Positions 43,462-51,074 are shown, counted from the first letter of the stretch. The stretch: 64,000 bases of DNA from DASQPA01 sp963756455 (GCA_963756455.1 CAVWNC010000004.1:1178001-1242000); one strand, 5' to 3'. Numbers and translations are program-made. Notes: generated from the letters alone by a model not told the origin.

Positions 43462-43839
43462 TCAGGGTCCGGGCGATCGTTGCAGCCAGATCACCCTGCT
43501 GCTGGACCCTCCGGAGTCTGCCTCTCGCAGCAACTCATCGAGCGCTCTCACTAAAGCGCCCACGGTGGATGCCTTGCCTCTCGGGAAGGTCCGGTTGCTG
43601 GTGAAAACGAGTCCCCAGTGAGCCCAGTGCCGGCTTCGGTACTCGGCGTCCAGTACGATGTAATCCGCGACATTCTCCGTGAGCAAGGCGCAATTCCGAC
43701 GTTGCGCTTCCGCAAACAGATCAGGGTCGAGCATGCCTCGGAGGTCCACTTCCTCTTGGACCGCCACGGCATCGTGCGCCCTTTCCCGCAAGGACTCGGC
43801 GAGGCTCGGCGGGTAGTGCTCGTCCAGGAGCAACTTCAA
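43462..43839 (-). CDS. DUF5615 PIN-like protein, putative toxin
   Basis: A protein of 125 residues starting at TTG 43839 (KLLLDEHYPPSLAESLRE), which overlaps the stop of the gene before it in a TTGA. It matches the PIN-like DUF5615 family: LLLDEHYP with an early acidic residue, LRERAHDAVAV, then LLTENVADY and a TSNRTFPRGK stretch. These proteins usually pair with a small DNA-binding partner and are suspected RNase toxins. A longer upstream start in this frame exists but would overlap the partner gene by over 70 bp, so I reject it. The pair is on the strand of the permease, with a 68-bp gap before it. Confidence 0.78.
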   Translation of the reverse strand: MKLLLDEHYPPSLAESLRERAHDAVAVQEEVDLRGMLDPDLFAEAQRRNCALLTENVADYIVLDAEYRSRHWAHWGLVFTSNRTFPRGKASTVGALVRALDELLREADSGGSSSRVIWLQRSPGP

Positions 43840-44261
43840 CGAAGAACTTCCCGCCGACGCCGAAAGAGCTCCTCCGCCGCGGCCGCCTGGGCGTCGACCT
43901 TGGCCAGCCAAGCATCGATTTCGGCAGGATAGTCCGCGTAGTATTCCATGGCGATCCGAACCTGGGTGGCCGCGAGACCCAGCCAGCTCGCGGCTTCCGC
44001 GATCGCCCTATCGCCCCGCGGCTCCACGTTCCGAACCACTTGGACCATCTCCCAAACGTCGGGGCCTCCGGCCAACCCCGGTCGGCGTCCGGCTGGGCCC
44101 GGCCGGAACACGATACCGGGGTGGCGATCCATGCGGAGGCCCTCGTCGATGTACCGTTGGGTGAGAGCCGATCGAGTTTCCCCGCGAGCTTCGGCGGTCG
44201 CCTCCAGTTGCTCCAAGGTCTCATCAGGCATCCGAATCGAGATCATGGCATTCCTGGGCAT
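43836..44261 (-). CDS. RHH / DUF433-like antitoxin partner
   Basis: A protein of 141 residues. The first ~45 residues (ISIRMPDETLEQLEATAEAR, then ETRSALTQRYIDEGLRM) look like a ribbon-helix-helix DNA-binding domain. The rest (HPGIVFRPGPAGRRPGL, then DVWEMVQVVRN) resembles DUF433-type proteins found beside DUF5615 proteins. It probably neutralises the downstream PIN-like protein and represses the operon. ATG 44261 has GGAG eight bases upstream; ATG 44246 (MISIRMPDE) is an alternative start. The stop overlaps the start of the next gene by TTGA, which suggests translational coupling. Confidence 0.72.
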   Translation of the reverse strand: MPRNAMISIRMPDETLEQLEATAEARGETRSALTQRYIDEGLRMDRHPGIVFRPGPAGRRPGLAGGPDVWEMVQVVRNVEPRGDRAIAEAASWLGLAATQVRIAMEYYADYPAEIDAWLAKVDAQAAAAEELFRRRREVLR

Positions 44262-44332
44262 CTCCAGCTCCGTATGACAGTGTATCTCATCGTATCACGA
44301 GTGCCGGCGGGCAGCCCTGCCTGAATCCCCGT

Positions 44333-46270
44333 TCAGGGGGCGAGGTGGGACTCGAAGATCCCGGCCCCGTAGGTGCCGACGAGCAGGCGGTCGGGTTCCG
44401 CGGGATCGAACTCGAGGGTCAAGGCTTCGCGGTTGAAGAGCCCGGCGTTCAGGTTCCGCCAGCGCCGGCCGACCGGGAGCCGGGAGACGCCGTTGGCCCA
44501 CGCGGCGTAGAGCGTCGCGGGATCGTTCGGGTCGACGGCGATGGGATGGTGGCTGAAGCCGTCCTCGAAAGGGAAATAAGTGGCGGGGAGGAGCCCCGGT
44601 AGCCGCTGCCAGGTGGCGCCGCTGTCCGTGCTCCGGTAGGTGGCGTAGTTCGCCGCGATCCAGACGACGTCGGAGTCGGAAGGGGCGAGGGCGACAGCTT
44701 CCAGACGATCGTTCTTGTCCGGTTGCAGGCGCAGGGACCAGGTGGCGCCGCCATCGGTGCTCTCGTAGGCACCGTCTAAAGCGACCGCCCAAAGCGTCTG
44801 CGGACGGGCGGCGGAGAGGGCGAGATTGAAGCCCTCATGCGGCAGATCGGTCCGGTTCCAGGTCTCCCCTGCGTCCGCCGAAAGGTAGAGACCCGCTCCC
44901 CCCGGAGCACCAGCGATCGACTCCGTGGCGAGGACAACGCTCCCGGAACCCCCGGGTTGCACCGCCAGGTCCGTGACGTTGATGCCGGAGAGCGGGTTCG
45001 CCGCCGCCTGGGGGTACGGGAGGGGCGACCAGCTGTCGCCGCCGTCCGTCGACTTCCAGACGAGGTGAGGGTCCTGGCCGGAGGGAAGGTTGGTGCCGGC
45101 GTAGATCGTTTCGGGCTCTGCCGGATCGACCGCGAGAGCGCGGACGAAGGTCACGTCGAGCACCCGGGACCAGGTCGCGCCGTCGTCCTTGCTCCGGTAG
45201 ACGCCGTCGGTACCTCCGGAGAAGAGAGTGCCGGGCGTACCGAAGGCGATCGAGGTGACGATGCTGTTGACGAAGCCGCTCCCGAAGGCCGTCCAGGTGG
45301 CGCCGGCATTGGAGCTGCGGTAGATCCCCGCGGACACCGTGCCGACGAAGACCGCCCCGGTGGGGTCGACGGCCAGGGCCGCCGGCGAGGGCATCCCGGG
45401 AAACGTCAGGGGAACGAAATGAGCGCCGTCGTCGGTCGTAAGGTAGAGGGAGGCGGGAGCGCCCGTGGCGGGGAAGTTCTTCACGTAGGCGGTCGACGGG
45501 GTCCGCGGATCGAAGGTCAGGGTCCCCACATAGCCATCGAAATAGCGCTCCCAGGTACGCCCCTCGTCGCGGCTCCGGGAGAGGACGTTGGACGCGAAGT
45601 AGACGGTGCCGGCCCGCCGCGGATCGGCGAACAACTGGTTGGGGAGCGCCCGGCTCCGGCGCGCCCAGCTCGCGCCGCCATCCTCGCTGACCCAGAAGCC
45701 GCGGCCGCTCGGCGCGCGGACACCGGCGTAGAGCCGCCGCGGGTTGGTGGGATCGAGCGCCAAGGCGGTGGCGGCATAGCTCGCCGGCAATCCGTGGCCG
45801 GCGAGCCGCGTCCAGCTGTCGCCGCGGTCCCGGCTTCTATAGAGCCCGCCGTCCGAGCCCGCATAGAGGGTCTGCGGATCGTTGGGCGCCAGGGCATAGG
45901 CGACGACCAGACCGGGGACCGCGAGCCCGCTCCAGGTCTCCCCCGCATCTTCGCTCCGCACGAGAACCCCGGACTCGGTGATGCCGTAGATCAACGTTTC
46001 GAGCCGCGGGTGGACGGCGAGGCTCCCCACCGACGGGTCCGGCAGGCCGTCCCCCCGGGTCTCCCAGGTCCGCCCCCCGTCCGTGCTCCGCGCCACTCCC
46101 CCGCCGCCGAGGCCGGCATAGACGGTCTCCGAGCCGGGGGCAAAAGCGAGGCTCACGATCGAGACATGTTGCGTGGCCGGGCCGATCGGAGCCCAATGGA
46201 GGACATCCGCCTTCCCGGGAAGAGGCAGCAGCACGGAGACGAGCACGGCGATCCAAAGAAGTCTTCTCAT
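44333..46270 (-). CDS. Secreted Asp-box beta-propeller protein (YCF48/BNR/sortilin-like)
   Basis: A protein of 645 residues from ATG 46270 (MRRLLWIAVLVSVLLPLPG, a signal peptide with a likely cut after GKA). About twelve Asp-box repeats of the form S-x-D-x-G-x-T-W are spread through it, for example STDGGRTW, SEDGGASW, SKDDGATW, STDGGDSW and STDSGATW. Such repeats build beta-propellers in sialidases, sortilin and YCF48-like proteins, but they give a fold rather than a function. No catalytic set was recognised. TTG 46288 would add six residues before the signal peptide and is less likely. Location: exported. No neighbour indicates a role. Confidence 0.82.
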   Translation of the reverse strand: MRRLLWIAVLVSVLLPLPGKADVLHWAPIGPATQHVSIVSLAFAPGSETVYAGLGGGGVARSTDGGRTWETRGDGLPDPSVGSLAVHPRLETLIYGITESGVLVRSEDAGETWSGLAVPGLVVAYALAPNDPQTLYAGSDGGLYRSRDRGDSWTRLAGHGLPASYAATALALDPTNPRRLYAGVRAPSGRGFWVSEDGGASWARRSRALPNQLFADPRRAGTVYFASNVLSRSRDEGRTWERYFDGYVGTLTFDPRTPSTAYVKNFPATGAPASLYLTTDDGAHFVPLTFPGMPSPAALAVDPTGAVFVGTVSAGIYRSSNAGATWTAFGSGFVNSIVTSIAFGTPGTLFSGGTDGVYRSKDDGATWSRVLDVTFVRALAVDPAEPETIYAGTNLPSGQDPHLVWKSTDGGDSWSPLPYPQAAANPLSGINVTDLAVQPGGSGSVVLATESIAGAPGGAGLYLSADAGETWNRTDLPHEGFNLALSAARPQTLWAVALDGAYESTDGGATWSLRLQPDKNDRLEAVALAPSDSDVVWIAANYATYRSTDSGATWQRLPGLLPATYFPFEDGFSHHPIAVDPNDPATLYAAWANGVSRLPVGRRWRNLNAGLFNREALTLEFDPAEPDRLLVGTYGAGIFESHLAP

Positions 46271-46280
46271 GGCGCGGAAG

Positions 46281-46313
46281 CATACCAAAACATACCATGT
46301 CTGTCTAGGTATG
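46281..46313. promoter_or_regulatory. Possible operator: CATACC repeats
   Basis: Two CATACC boxes 10 bp apart (46281, 46291) are followed by the inverted box GGTATG (46308-46313), just upstream of the propeller gene start at 46270. This could bind a repressor, but it may be chance. Confidence 0.25.
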
Positions 46314-46473
46314 GATTTCCAGTCTGGCGCCGGACACGCTCGTGGTCTCTCGCGATCCTAGCTATGGTTGCCGTCTGTCCTTCGTTGACGGTGACGCTCG
46401 CGTTATTGGAGGCGAGGACCGTAGAGCCCGACCTCCCTTGACAGGGTGTGTCTGATGCTTGATGCTTGATGTT

Positions 46474-46701
46474 ATGAGAACCACGCTCACCCTTGACGAT
46501 GACGTGTTGGCTTCGGCCCGGGCTTTGGCTGAACAACGAGGCGTGCCCATTGGCTCCATTGTTTCTGACCTCGCCCGCCGTGGCCTTGCCCACGCCCCGC
46601 CCGCCGCCATCCGCAACGGCATCCGCCTCTTCCCGGTGCGACCCGACGCCGGTCCCGTCACTCCCGAGTTGGTCAAGACCCTGGCGGAGGACGTAGATTG
46701 A
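46474..46701 (+). CDS. vapB: VapB-type antitoxin
   Basis: A protein of 75 residues from ATG 46474. The N-terminus MRTTLTLDDDVLASARALAE is a ribbon-helix-helix antitoxin sequence; the C-terminal part should wrap the toxin. It probably binds its own promoter and blocks the downstream PIN toxin. A TTGACA lies at 46438 but no good -10 follows; three TGATG-containing direct repeats precede the start. The stop overlaps the toxin start by TTGA. TTG 46459 is a weaker alternative start. Confidence 0.8.
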   Translation: MRTTLTLDDDVLASARALAEQRGVPIGSIVSDLARRGLAHAPPAAIRNGIRLFPVRPDAGPVTPELVKTLAEDVD

Positions 46702-47135
46702 GCCGCCACCTCCTCGACCTTAACACGCTGCTCGCCTTGCTCGATCCGCAGCATGTGTTTCATGAAGCGGCGCACCGTTGGGTCGAGACCACGCCGGGCC
46801 TGCGCTTTCTCACCTGCCCACTGGTGCAAAACGGCGCTGTCCGCATCGCCAGCCAGAGCGCCTACCCCAATGCGCTCGGCACTGCCGCCGAGGTGTGTGC
46901 CGTAGTGGCGGCGTTTTGCGCCGACCCGCGTCACGAATTTTGCCCCGACGACATCTCCCTGCTCGATCCTGCCCATCTGGCCCGGCCCGCGCTCCTCACA
47001 CCCTCGCGCGTGACCGATCTCTACCTCCTCGCCTTGGCTCGCAGCCATGGCGCCAGCCTTGCCACCTTCGACCGCCGCATCCCCGCTGCGGCCGTGCCCG
47101 ACGGTCCCCGCCACCTCACCGTGATCGACGCGTGA
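46698..47135 (+). CDS. vapC: VapC-type PIN-domain toxin
   Basis: A protein of 145 residues. It starts at TTG 46698 inside the TTGA shared with the antitoxin stop, with GGCGGAGG about eight bases upstream. PIN-domain features are an early acidic residue in LLDLNTLLALLD, the AAHRWVE helix, and TDLYLLALARSHGASLATFD with two conserved acidic residues. It is a likely Mg-dependent RNase toxin held in check by the upstream gene product. Length is usual for VapC. Confidence 0.85.
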   Translation: MSRHLLDLNTLLALLDPQHVFHEAAHRWVETTPGLRFLTCPLVQNGAVRIASQSAYPNALGTAAEVCAVVAAFCADPRHEFCPDDISLLDPAHLARPALLTPSRVTDLYLLALARSHGASLATFDRRIPAAAVPDGPRHLTVIDA

Positions 47136-47256
47136 GGAAAGACGGTTCAGGCTTGCGGATGGCCCGTGACCACGCTGCCGACGATCGTGTGGATCGCCTC
47201 GCTGGGAAAGGGCCCGCGCCGCAGCGCGGGCCCGGCGCGTTCGTCAAAGCGGTGGC

Positions 47257-47595
47257 GTGAAGGTGAGGTCGCCGCGGCCTTCGGCTTGCGGCCCCTGCTC
47301 TACGTCTGGGTCCGGCGTGGAGACACAAGCGAAGGCCCCGGAAAGTCTGGGATCGCTCCTGGAGACACCAGCGACGAAGCTGGAGACACTAGAGAAGAGC
47401 CTGGAGACACGAGCGAAGGTCGCAGAGACACTACCGTTTCGGCTGGAGACACTAGCGAAGGTCGCAGAGACACTAGCGTTTTGGCTGGAGACACTAGCGA
47501 AGGTCGTGGAGACACTACGATTTCTATTGGAGACACAAGGCGACTCGCTGGAGACGATCCAGTTCCATCCCTTGTGTCTCCAGGCTCTTCGCTAG
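47257..47595 (+). CDS. Questionable ORF of LETxxxx heptads (left arm of repeat array)
   Basis: From GTG 47257 this 112-codon frame runs through the left arm of the 21-bp array and reads as seven-residue repeats such as LETLAKV, AETLAFW and LETLRFL, which would suit a coiled coil. There is no ribosome binding site, the frame exists because of the repeat, and two other frames through the array are also open. It could be a real coiled-coil gene remnant or only a repeat shadow. Confidence 0.2.
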   Translation: MKVRSPRPSACGPCSTSGSGVETQAKAPESLGSLLETPATKLETLEKSLETRAKVAETLPFRLETLAKVAETLAFWLETLAKVVETLRFLLETQGDSLETIQFHPLCLQALR

Positions 47596-47728
47596 TGTCT
47601 CCAGCCAAAACCGTAGTGTCTCCAAGAGGACTGCTTGTGTGTCCACGACACGATCTTGTGTCTCCACGGCCACGCCGAGGCCGAGCCATGCCCTCCCGAA
47701 GCTGTGGAGCCGGATCTATGATGTCTCC
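47319..47728. repeat. 21-bp-period array with central orientation switch
   Basis: The core GGAGACAC occurs in strict 21-bp register at 47319, 47361, 47382, 47403, 47424, 47445, 47466, 47487, 47508, 47529 and 47550. It then appears as its reverse complement (GTGTCTCC-like) at 47574, 47595, 47616, 47637, 47658 and, 63 bp on, 47721. Unit types alternate (ctagcgaaggtcg against ctaccgtttcggct), giving a 42-bp higher-order pattern. A perfect 25-bp inverted repeat joins the arms (47478-47502 with 47587-47611). The array fills the gap between vapC and the next gene and runs into the 3' end of that gene. Function unknown. Confidence 0.93.
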
Positions 47729-48252
47729 AGCTGGGTTCCGAGCTCGTCCGGAGCCGCCGCCGGGTCTTCCGCTGTGTTGCCGGCGGCCTGCGCGGCGGGG
47801 AATTGGCGCTGCCGGTAGAGGTTGGAGAGCCTCCCCTCCCCATACTCCTCCTTCGCGATCCAGCCAGCCGTTTGCATCTGGCGTAGGACGCCGTGGAGGC
47901 TGGCACGGTGCGGCGTGTAGCCGAGCACGGCATGGACCTGGGAGCGGTTGAAGACTTCGGGGAGCTTTCCCAAGGCATCGACGACGGCGTTGTAGAGCTC
48001 GTTCGGACCCCTCCTCGGCGGCGGCTTCGGAGCCGAAGCCGCCGGGGGAGCGGCCGGCAAGGGGGGAGCCGCCGGCAGGCTCAGAGTGATCTCGGCCGGC
48101 GCCAGAGAGCGGGAGTCGAGATCGCCCTGGAGCTCGTGCAGCCTCTCGTAGGCTCGGAGCTTGGCGCAGTAGCTCGCATAGATCAGCTCGACGTCCGCGC
48201 GCAGTTCCTTCTCCAGCTGGCGCCGGAAACGCTCGTGGTCTCTCGCGGTCAT
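47716..48252 (-). CDS. Hypothetical protein: coiled coil, Pro/Ala linker, winged-helix-like end
   Basis: A protein of 178 residues that I do not recognise. Residues 1-50 are charged and helical (ARDHERFRRQLEKELRADVE, then AYERLHELQGDLDSR), likely a coiled coil. Residues 55-85 are rich in Pro and Ala. Residues 85-150 (NELYNAVVDALGKLPEVFNR, then LGYTPHRASLHGVLRQM and WIAKEEYGEGRLSNLYRQ) look like a winged helix-turn-helix fold, so DNA binding is possible. The last residues LETS followed by TAG belong to the 21-bp array: the array continues in the same frame after the stop as more LETxxxx heptads. The start ATG 48252 lacks a clear ribosome binding site. Confidence 0.6.
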   Translation of the reverse strand: MTARDHERFRRQLEKELRADVELIYASYCAKLRAYERLHELQGDLDSRSLAPAEITLSLPAAPPLPAAPPAASAPKPPPRRGPNELYNAVVDALGKLPEVFNRSQVHAVLGYTPHRASLHGVLRQMQTAGWIAKEEYGEGRLSNLYRQRQFPAAQAAGNTAEDPAAAPDELGTQLETS

Positions 48253-48351
48253 AGGGAGCGGAGGTTAGCGTCTTTGGGTGGGACGGAACAAGGGGAACAG
48301 AGGTAGGCGGATTGGAAGCCAGAAATTAGCATATGCCGACGCACATTTAGC

Positions 48352-48388
48352 CTAACTGTCTTGACAACTAGGTTAGTTCGTGTAGATT
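48352..48388 (+). promoter_or_regulatory. Promoter of the glutamine synthetase gene with overlapping dyad
   Basis: TTGACA (48361-48366), a 16-bp spacer and TAGATT (48383-48388) form a good sigma-70-type promoter 35 bp before the gene. The -35 box lies in a dyad: TGTC-TT-GACA in the centre and CTAAC (48352) matched with GTTAG (48372), so a repressor site is plausible. Confidence 0.6.
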
Positions 48389-48423
48389 TACCTCGACAGG
48401 CCCATACACCAAGGAGGGAGACC

Positions 48424-49947
48424 ATGCACCCGACAGAGCCGAGCCGAGCCGAGGCGCTCGCCGCCATGACCCCGGAGAAGCTGGAGGAGATGGCGCAACC
48501 GGCGCCCCGCGCCTCGCATCCGGGGCTGCGCGACTTTCTGGAGATCCCCTACGACGAGCTGGAGGAGATGAACCTCGAGGCCAAGGAGGAGCGGCTGGCC
48601 CGGCGGCCCGCCGACGTGGTCCGCGAACAGCGGATGCGGTATCTCAACGACGAGAAGCGCATCAAGGCGGTCACCGTGTGTTTCACCGACCTCGAAGGCC
48701 GACTGCACATGCTGGACTATGACAAGAAGTTCCTGCTCAAGGCGGCGGACAATCTGACTTTCGACGGCTCGTCGATCCGCGGCTTTTCGCGCCAGCAGGA
48801 ATCCGATCTGCGACTGGCGATCGACTGGCCGGCCTTCTACTGGCTGCCGTCGGACATCTTCGGCCCCGGCAAGGTGCTCGCCTTCGGCGAGGTCCACGAG
48901 CGCGACGGCAGCCCGTACAGCGCCGACCTGCGGGCCGTGCTCAAGGGGTACACCGACAAGCTGTACACGAAGGACGGCATGGTCGCCCACGCCGCCAACG
49001 AGATCGAGGGCTTCCTCTTCCGCGGGCGCGACGCGGAGCGCGCCTACCACAAGGCCGACCGCTTCGAGTTCATCTCCACGGGTGGCTACTACCACTCGCT
49101 GCCCGGAGACTCTCTGCGGCAGTTCATCGACACCGCCGCCGAGGTGCAGCGGGCCATGGGCTTCGCCAATGAGAAGGACCACCCGGAGGTGGCGCCCTCG
49201 CAGTTCGAGATGAACTACAGCTACACCGAGGCCTCGGTGGCCGCCGACCAGGTGCAGCTCTACAAGCTGCTCTCCCGGCAGGTCGCGGCGCGCCTGGGGA
49301 TGACGGCGAGCTTTCTGCCCAAGCCGGTGACCGGCGTCAACGGTTCGGGCATGCACACCAACCTCTCGGTGACCCGCCAGTCGACCAATCTCTTCCACGA
49401 GAAGGGCGCCAAGGACGGTCTCTCGGCCGCCGGCTGGGACTTCATCGGCCGCATCCTGGCGAGCGCCACCGACATCTGCCTGGTGCTCAACTCGAGCGTC
49501 AACTCGTACCGCCGCTTAGACCCCCACTTCGAGGCGCCCAACCAGATCAAGGCCTCGGCCATCGACCGCGGCTCCATGGTGCGCATCCCTTTAGGCAACG
49601 AGCGCTCGGCACGCGTCGAGGTGCGCTCCATCGCTCCCGACTCCAACCCGTACCTGGCGATCTACACTCTGCTCAAGACCGGGCTCGAAGGTCCCCAGAA
49701 CGAGGAGGAGGGGGACAAGCGGCCGCGCACCCGATTCCTGCCGGACAACATCTACGACGCCATTCGGATGTTCAAAGGGAGCCGGTTCATGCAGGAGGTG
49801 ATGGGGGAAGAGGTGCACGCCAAATTCGCCGAGCTCAAGCTGGCCCAGGCCGAACGCTGCCCCAAGGCCCTCGGCACCCTCATCAAGGCCTCCGAGGTGC
49901 AGTACCACCACGAGGTCACGAACCAATTCCTCTGGTCGCAGTTCTGA
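48424..49947 (+). CDS. glnA: Glutamine synthetase (type I family)
   Basis: A protein of 507 residues; it makes glutamine from glutamate, ammonia and ATP in the cytoplasm. It carries DGSSIRGF, FLPKPVTGVNGSGMHTNLS (glutamate and ammonia site), NSYRRL, the MVRIP and RVEVRS segments with catalytic arginines, and SNPYLAI. An N-terminal extension of about 80 residues precedes the usual start of the family, rich in Glu and Arg. The place of the adenylylation loop reads DNIYDAI, so the control tyrosine may be kept. AAGGAGG six bases before ATG is an ideal ribosome binding site. A strong promoter lies upstream and a hairpin downstream, so it is a single-gene unit, probably housekeeping rather than part of the peptide cluster. 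Confidence 0.92.
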   Translation: MHPTEPSRAEALAAMTPEKLEEMAQPAPRASHPGLRDFLEIPYDELEEMNLEAKEERLARRPADVVREQRMRYLNDEKRIKAVTVCFTDLEGRLHMLDYDKKFLLKAADNLTFDGSSIRGFSRQQESDLRLAIDWPAFYWLPSDIFGPGKVLAFGEVHERDGSPYSADLRAVLKGYTDKLYTKDGMVAHAANEIEGFLFRGRDAERAYHKADRFEFISTGGYYHSLPGDSLRQFIDTAAEVQRAMGFANEKDHPEVAPSQFEMNYSYTEASVAADQVQLYKLLSRQVAARLGMTASFLPKPVTGVNGSGMHTNLSVTRQSTNLFHEKGAKDGLSAAGWDFIGRILASATDICLVLNSSVNSYRRLDPHFEAPNQIKASAIDRGSMVRIPLGNERSARVEVRSIAPDSNPYLAIYTLLKTGLEGPQNEEEGDKRPRTRFLPDNIYDAIRMFKGSRFMQEVMGEEVHAKFAELKLAQAERCPKALGTLIKASEVQYHHEVTNQFLWSQF

Positions 49948-49975
49948 GCGACCCGGTCCCGGCATCTGTTTCTGC

Positions 49976-50006
49976 GCACGGCGGGAGGACTTTCCTCCCG
50001 CCGTGC
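49976..50006 (+). terminator. Hairpin after glnA
   Basis: A perfect 14-bp stem (49976-49989 with 49993-50006) with a three-base ctt loop lies 28 bp after the glnA stop. A further seven-base pair, ggcatct with agatgcc, flanks it. There is no clear T run, so it may be a weak intrinsic terminator or mRNA-stabilising hairpin. Confidence 0.75.
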
Positions 50007-50156
50007 AAGATGCCGATATTTATTGGGGTAACCTCCTGGGTATCCGGACGGGCCGCTTCCCGCCGGGAATGCAACCTATTTTAGCGATATCGGCACAGCG
50101 TCCTTAAGAGAAACCGCCCCGCGCGCGCCGACGCGAAAAACAGGAGGAGGCACTCG

Positions 50157-50528
50157 ATGAATATCCTGTTGTGGGTCCTGCAGATCCTCGCCGCGTTCCT
50201 GTACGGATCGTCGGGCGTCATGAAGGTCTTCCTGTTCGACAAGGTCAGCGAGGACGTCCCGTCGTTTGGTGCGTTGCCGCGGGAAGCCTGGAGGGCCCTG
50301 GGCATCCTGGAGCTCGTGTGCACGGTCGGGCTCATCGTCCCCGCCGCCCTCCATTGGCAGCCTCAGCTGACGGTCCTGGCTGCCACGGTCCTCGCGATCG
50401 AGAGCCTCGTGTTCATCGGGGTCCACGTCAAGTACCGCGAGATCACACCCATGATCTTGAGCGGCGTGCTGGGTCTCCTCATGGCGTTCCTCGTGTACGG
50501 CCGGATGGTCCTGAAGCCGATCTTCTGA
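50157..50528 (+). CDS. Small DoxX-like membrane protein
   Basis: A protein of 123 residues with about four membrane helices (NILLWVLQILAAFLYGSSGV, then ILELVCTVGLIVPAAL, LTVLAATVLAIESLVF and MILSGVLGLLMAFLVY). The order and the GVMKVF motif after helix 1 fit DoxX-like proteins, which are of varied and mostly unknown function. AGGAGG eight bases upstream of ATG supports the start. It stands alone between glnA and the next promoter. Confidence 0.8.
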   Translation: MNILLWVLQILAAFLYGSSGVMKVFLFDKVSEDVPSFGALPREAWRALGILELVCTVGLIVPAALHWQPQLTVLAATVLAIESLVFIGVHVKYREITPMILSGVLGLLMAFLVYGRMVLKPIF

Positions 50529-51070
50529 CCGGCGGGCCGAGGCGTGTTTTCCCGCTGGAGCAGCGAGAATTACAGCCTTAACGAGGACGATCAACCGCTG
50601 GGCCGCTGACTACATCTAAAGACACGACCCAGGGTTATCCTGATCTTCAGCTGATGACATGCTGGCCTTCAATCTTTTCTATGCCTTCTTCCACCACGAA
50701 GCGAAATCGCTGGCCCAAAAATGAGATTCTTGACATCAACGAAATTGTGCGCTAAAGTGCGGGCTGTACAATGCCTGGTTGTAAGATCTTTCTTCTCCAT
50801 ACCTGGTGCCTGAGACGGCGGGCAGATGGCTCGGGAAGGACTGACATCGGGTTTGGATCTGGACCCAAGACCGGTGTTCTCTGTCGCGACGCGCTGGGCC
50901 AGACGGTGGGCCTCCTCGCCAAAAACCGGCGCCTCCAGTGACCGGTTGCACGGAGTTCGGGGCGTCACCCATTGCGGGCCAGCTCCCGCTCGATTCATGC
51001 ATATCGCCGCCCGGCCTGCGATCACGATGGCTCGCGGCGAGTTGCCTGCTGGAAAGCCCCGGGGAGGATC
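50529..51070. other. Long leader region between the DoxX-like gene and the unknown gene
   Basis: About 540 bp with no confident gene. It contains a good sigma-70-type promoter at 50730 and a possible small ORF at 50826-51074. The transcript leader of the downstream gene would be about 300 nt long. Confidence 0.5.
50730..50758 (+). promoter_or_regulatory. Sigma-70-type promoter
   Basis: TTGACA (50730-50735), exactly 17 bp of spacer and TAAAGT (50753-50758). It would drive the unknown protein at 51071. Confidence 0.5.
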
Positions 51071-51074
51071 TTGA
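50826..51074 (+). CDS. Possible small upstream ORF
   Basis: 82 codons from ATG 50826 (MAREGLTSGLDLDPRPVFSV). No ribosome binding site and no recognised domain. Its TGA overlaps the likely TTG start of the next gene in a TTGA, the same arrangement as in both toxin-antitoxin pairs here, which is the only argument in its favour. Confidence 0.22.
   Translation: MAREGLTSGLDLDPRPVFSVATRWARRWASSPKTGASSDRLHGVRGVTHCGPAPARFMHIAARPAITMARGELPAGKPRGGS

Noticed and set aside
43462..43911. Longer start for the DUF5615 protein (149 residues)
   Set aside because: It would add a Gly/Arg-rich tail that overlaps the antitoxin gene; the family begins at KLLLDEHYP, matching TTG 43839.
46438..46474. Promoter TTGACA upstream of vapB
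   Set aside because: No acceptable -10 box at 15-19 bp, so I did not list it as a feature.
47300..47689. 129-codon minus-strand frame reading LVSPxxS repeats
   Set aside because: Another shadow of the same array without a ribosome binding site.
47319..47728. CRISPR array
   Set aside because: The period is only 21 bp, there are no unique spacers, orientation flips midway, and no cas genes are near.
47166..47951. 261-codon plus-strand frame reading GDTSEGR-type repeats
   Set aside because: A third open frame through the 21-bp array; all frames are open because the unit is 21 bp and lacks stops. It also covers the 3' end of the 47716-48252 gene.
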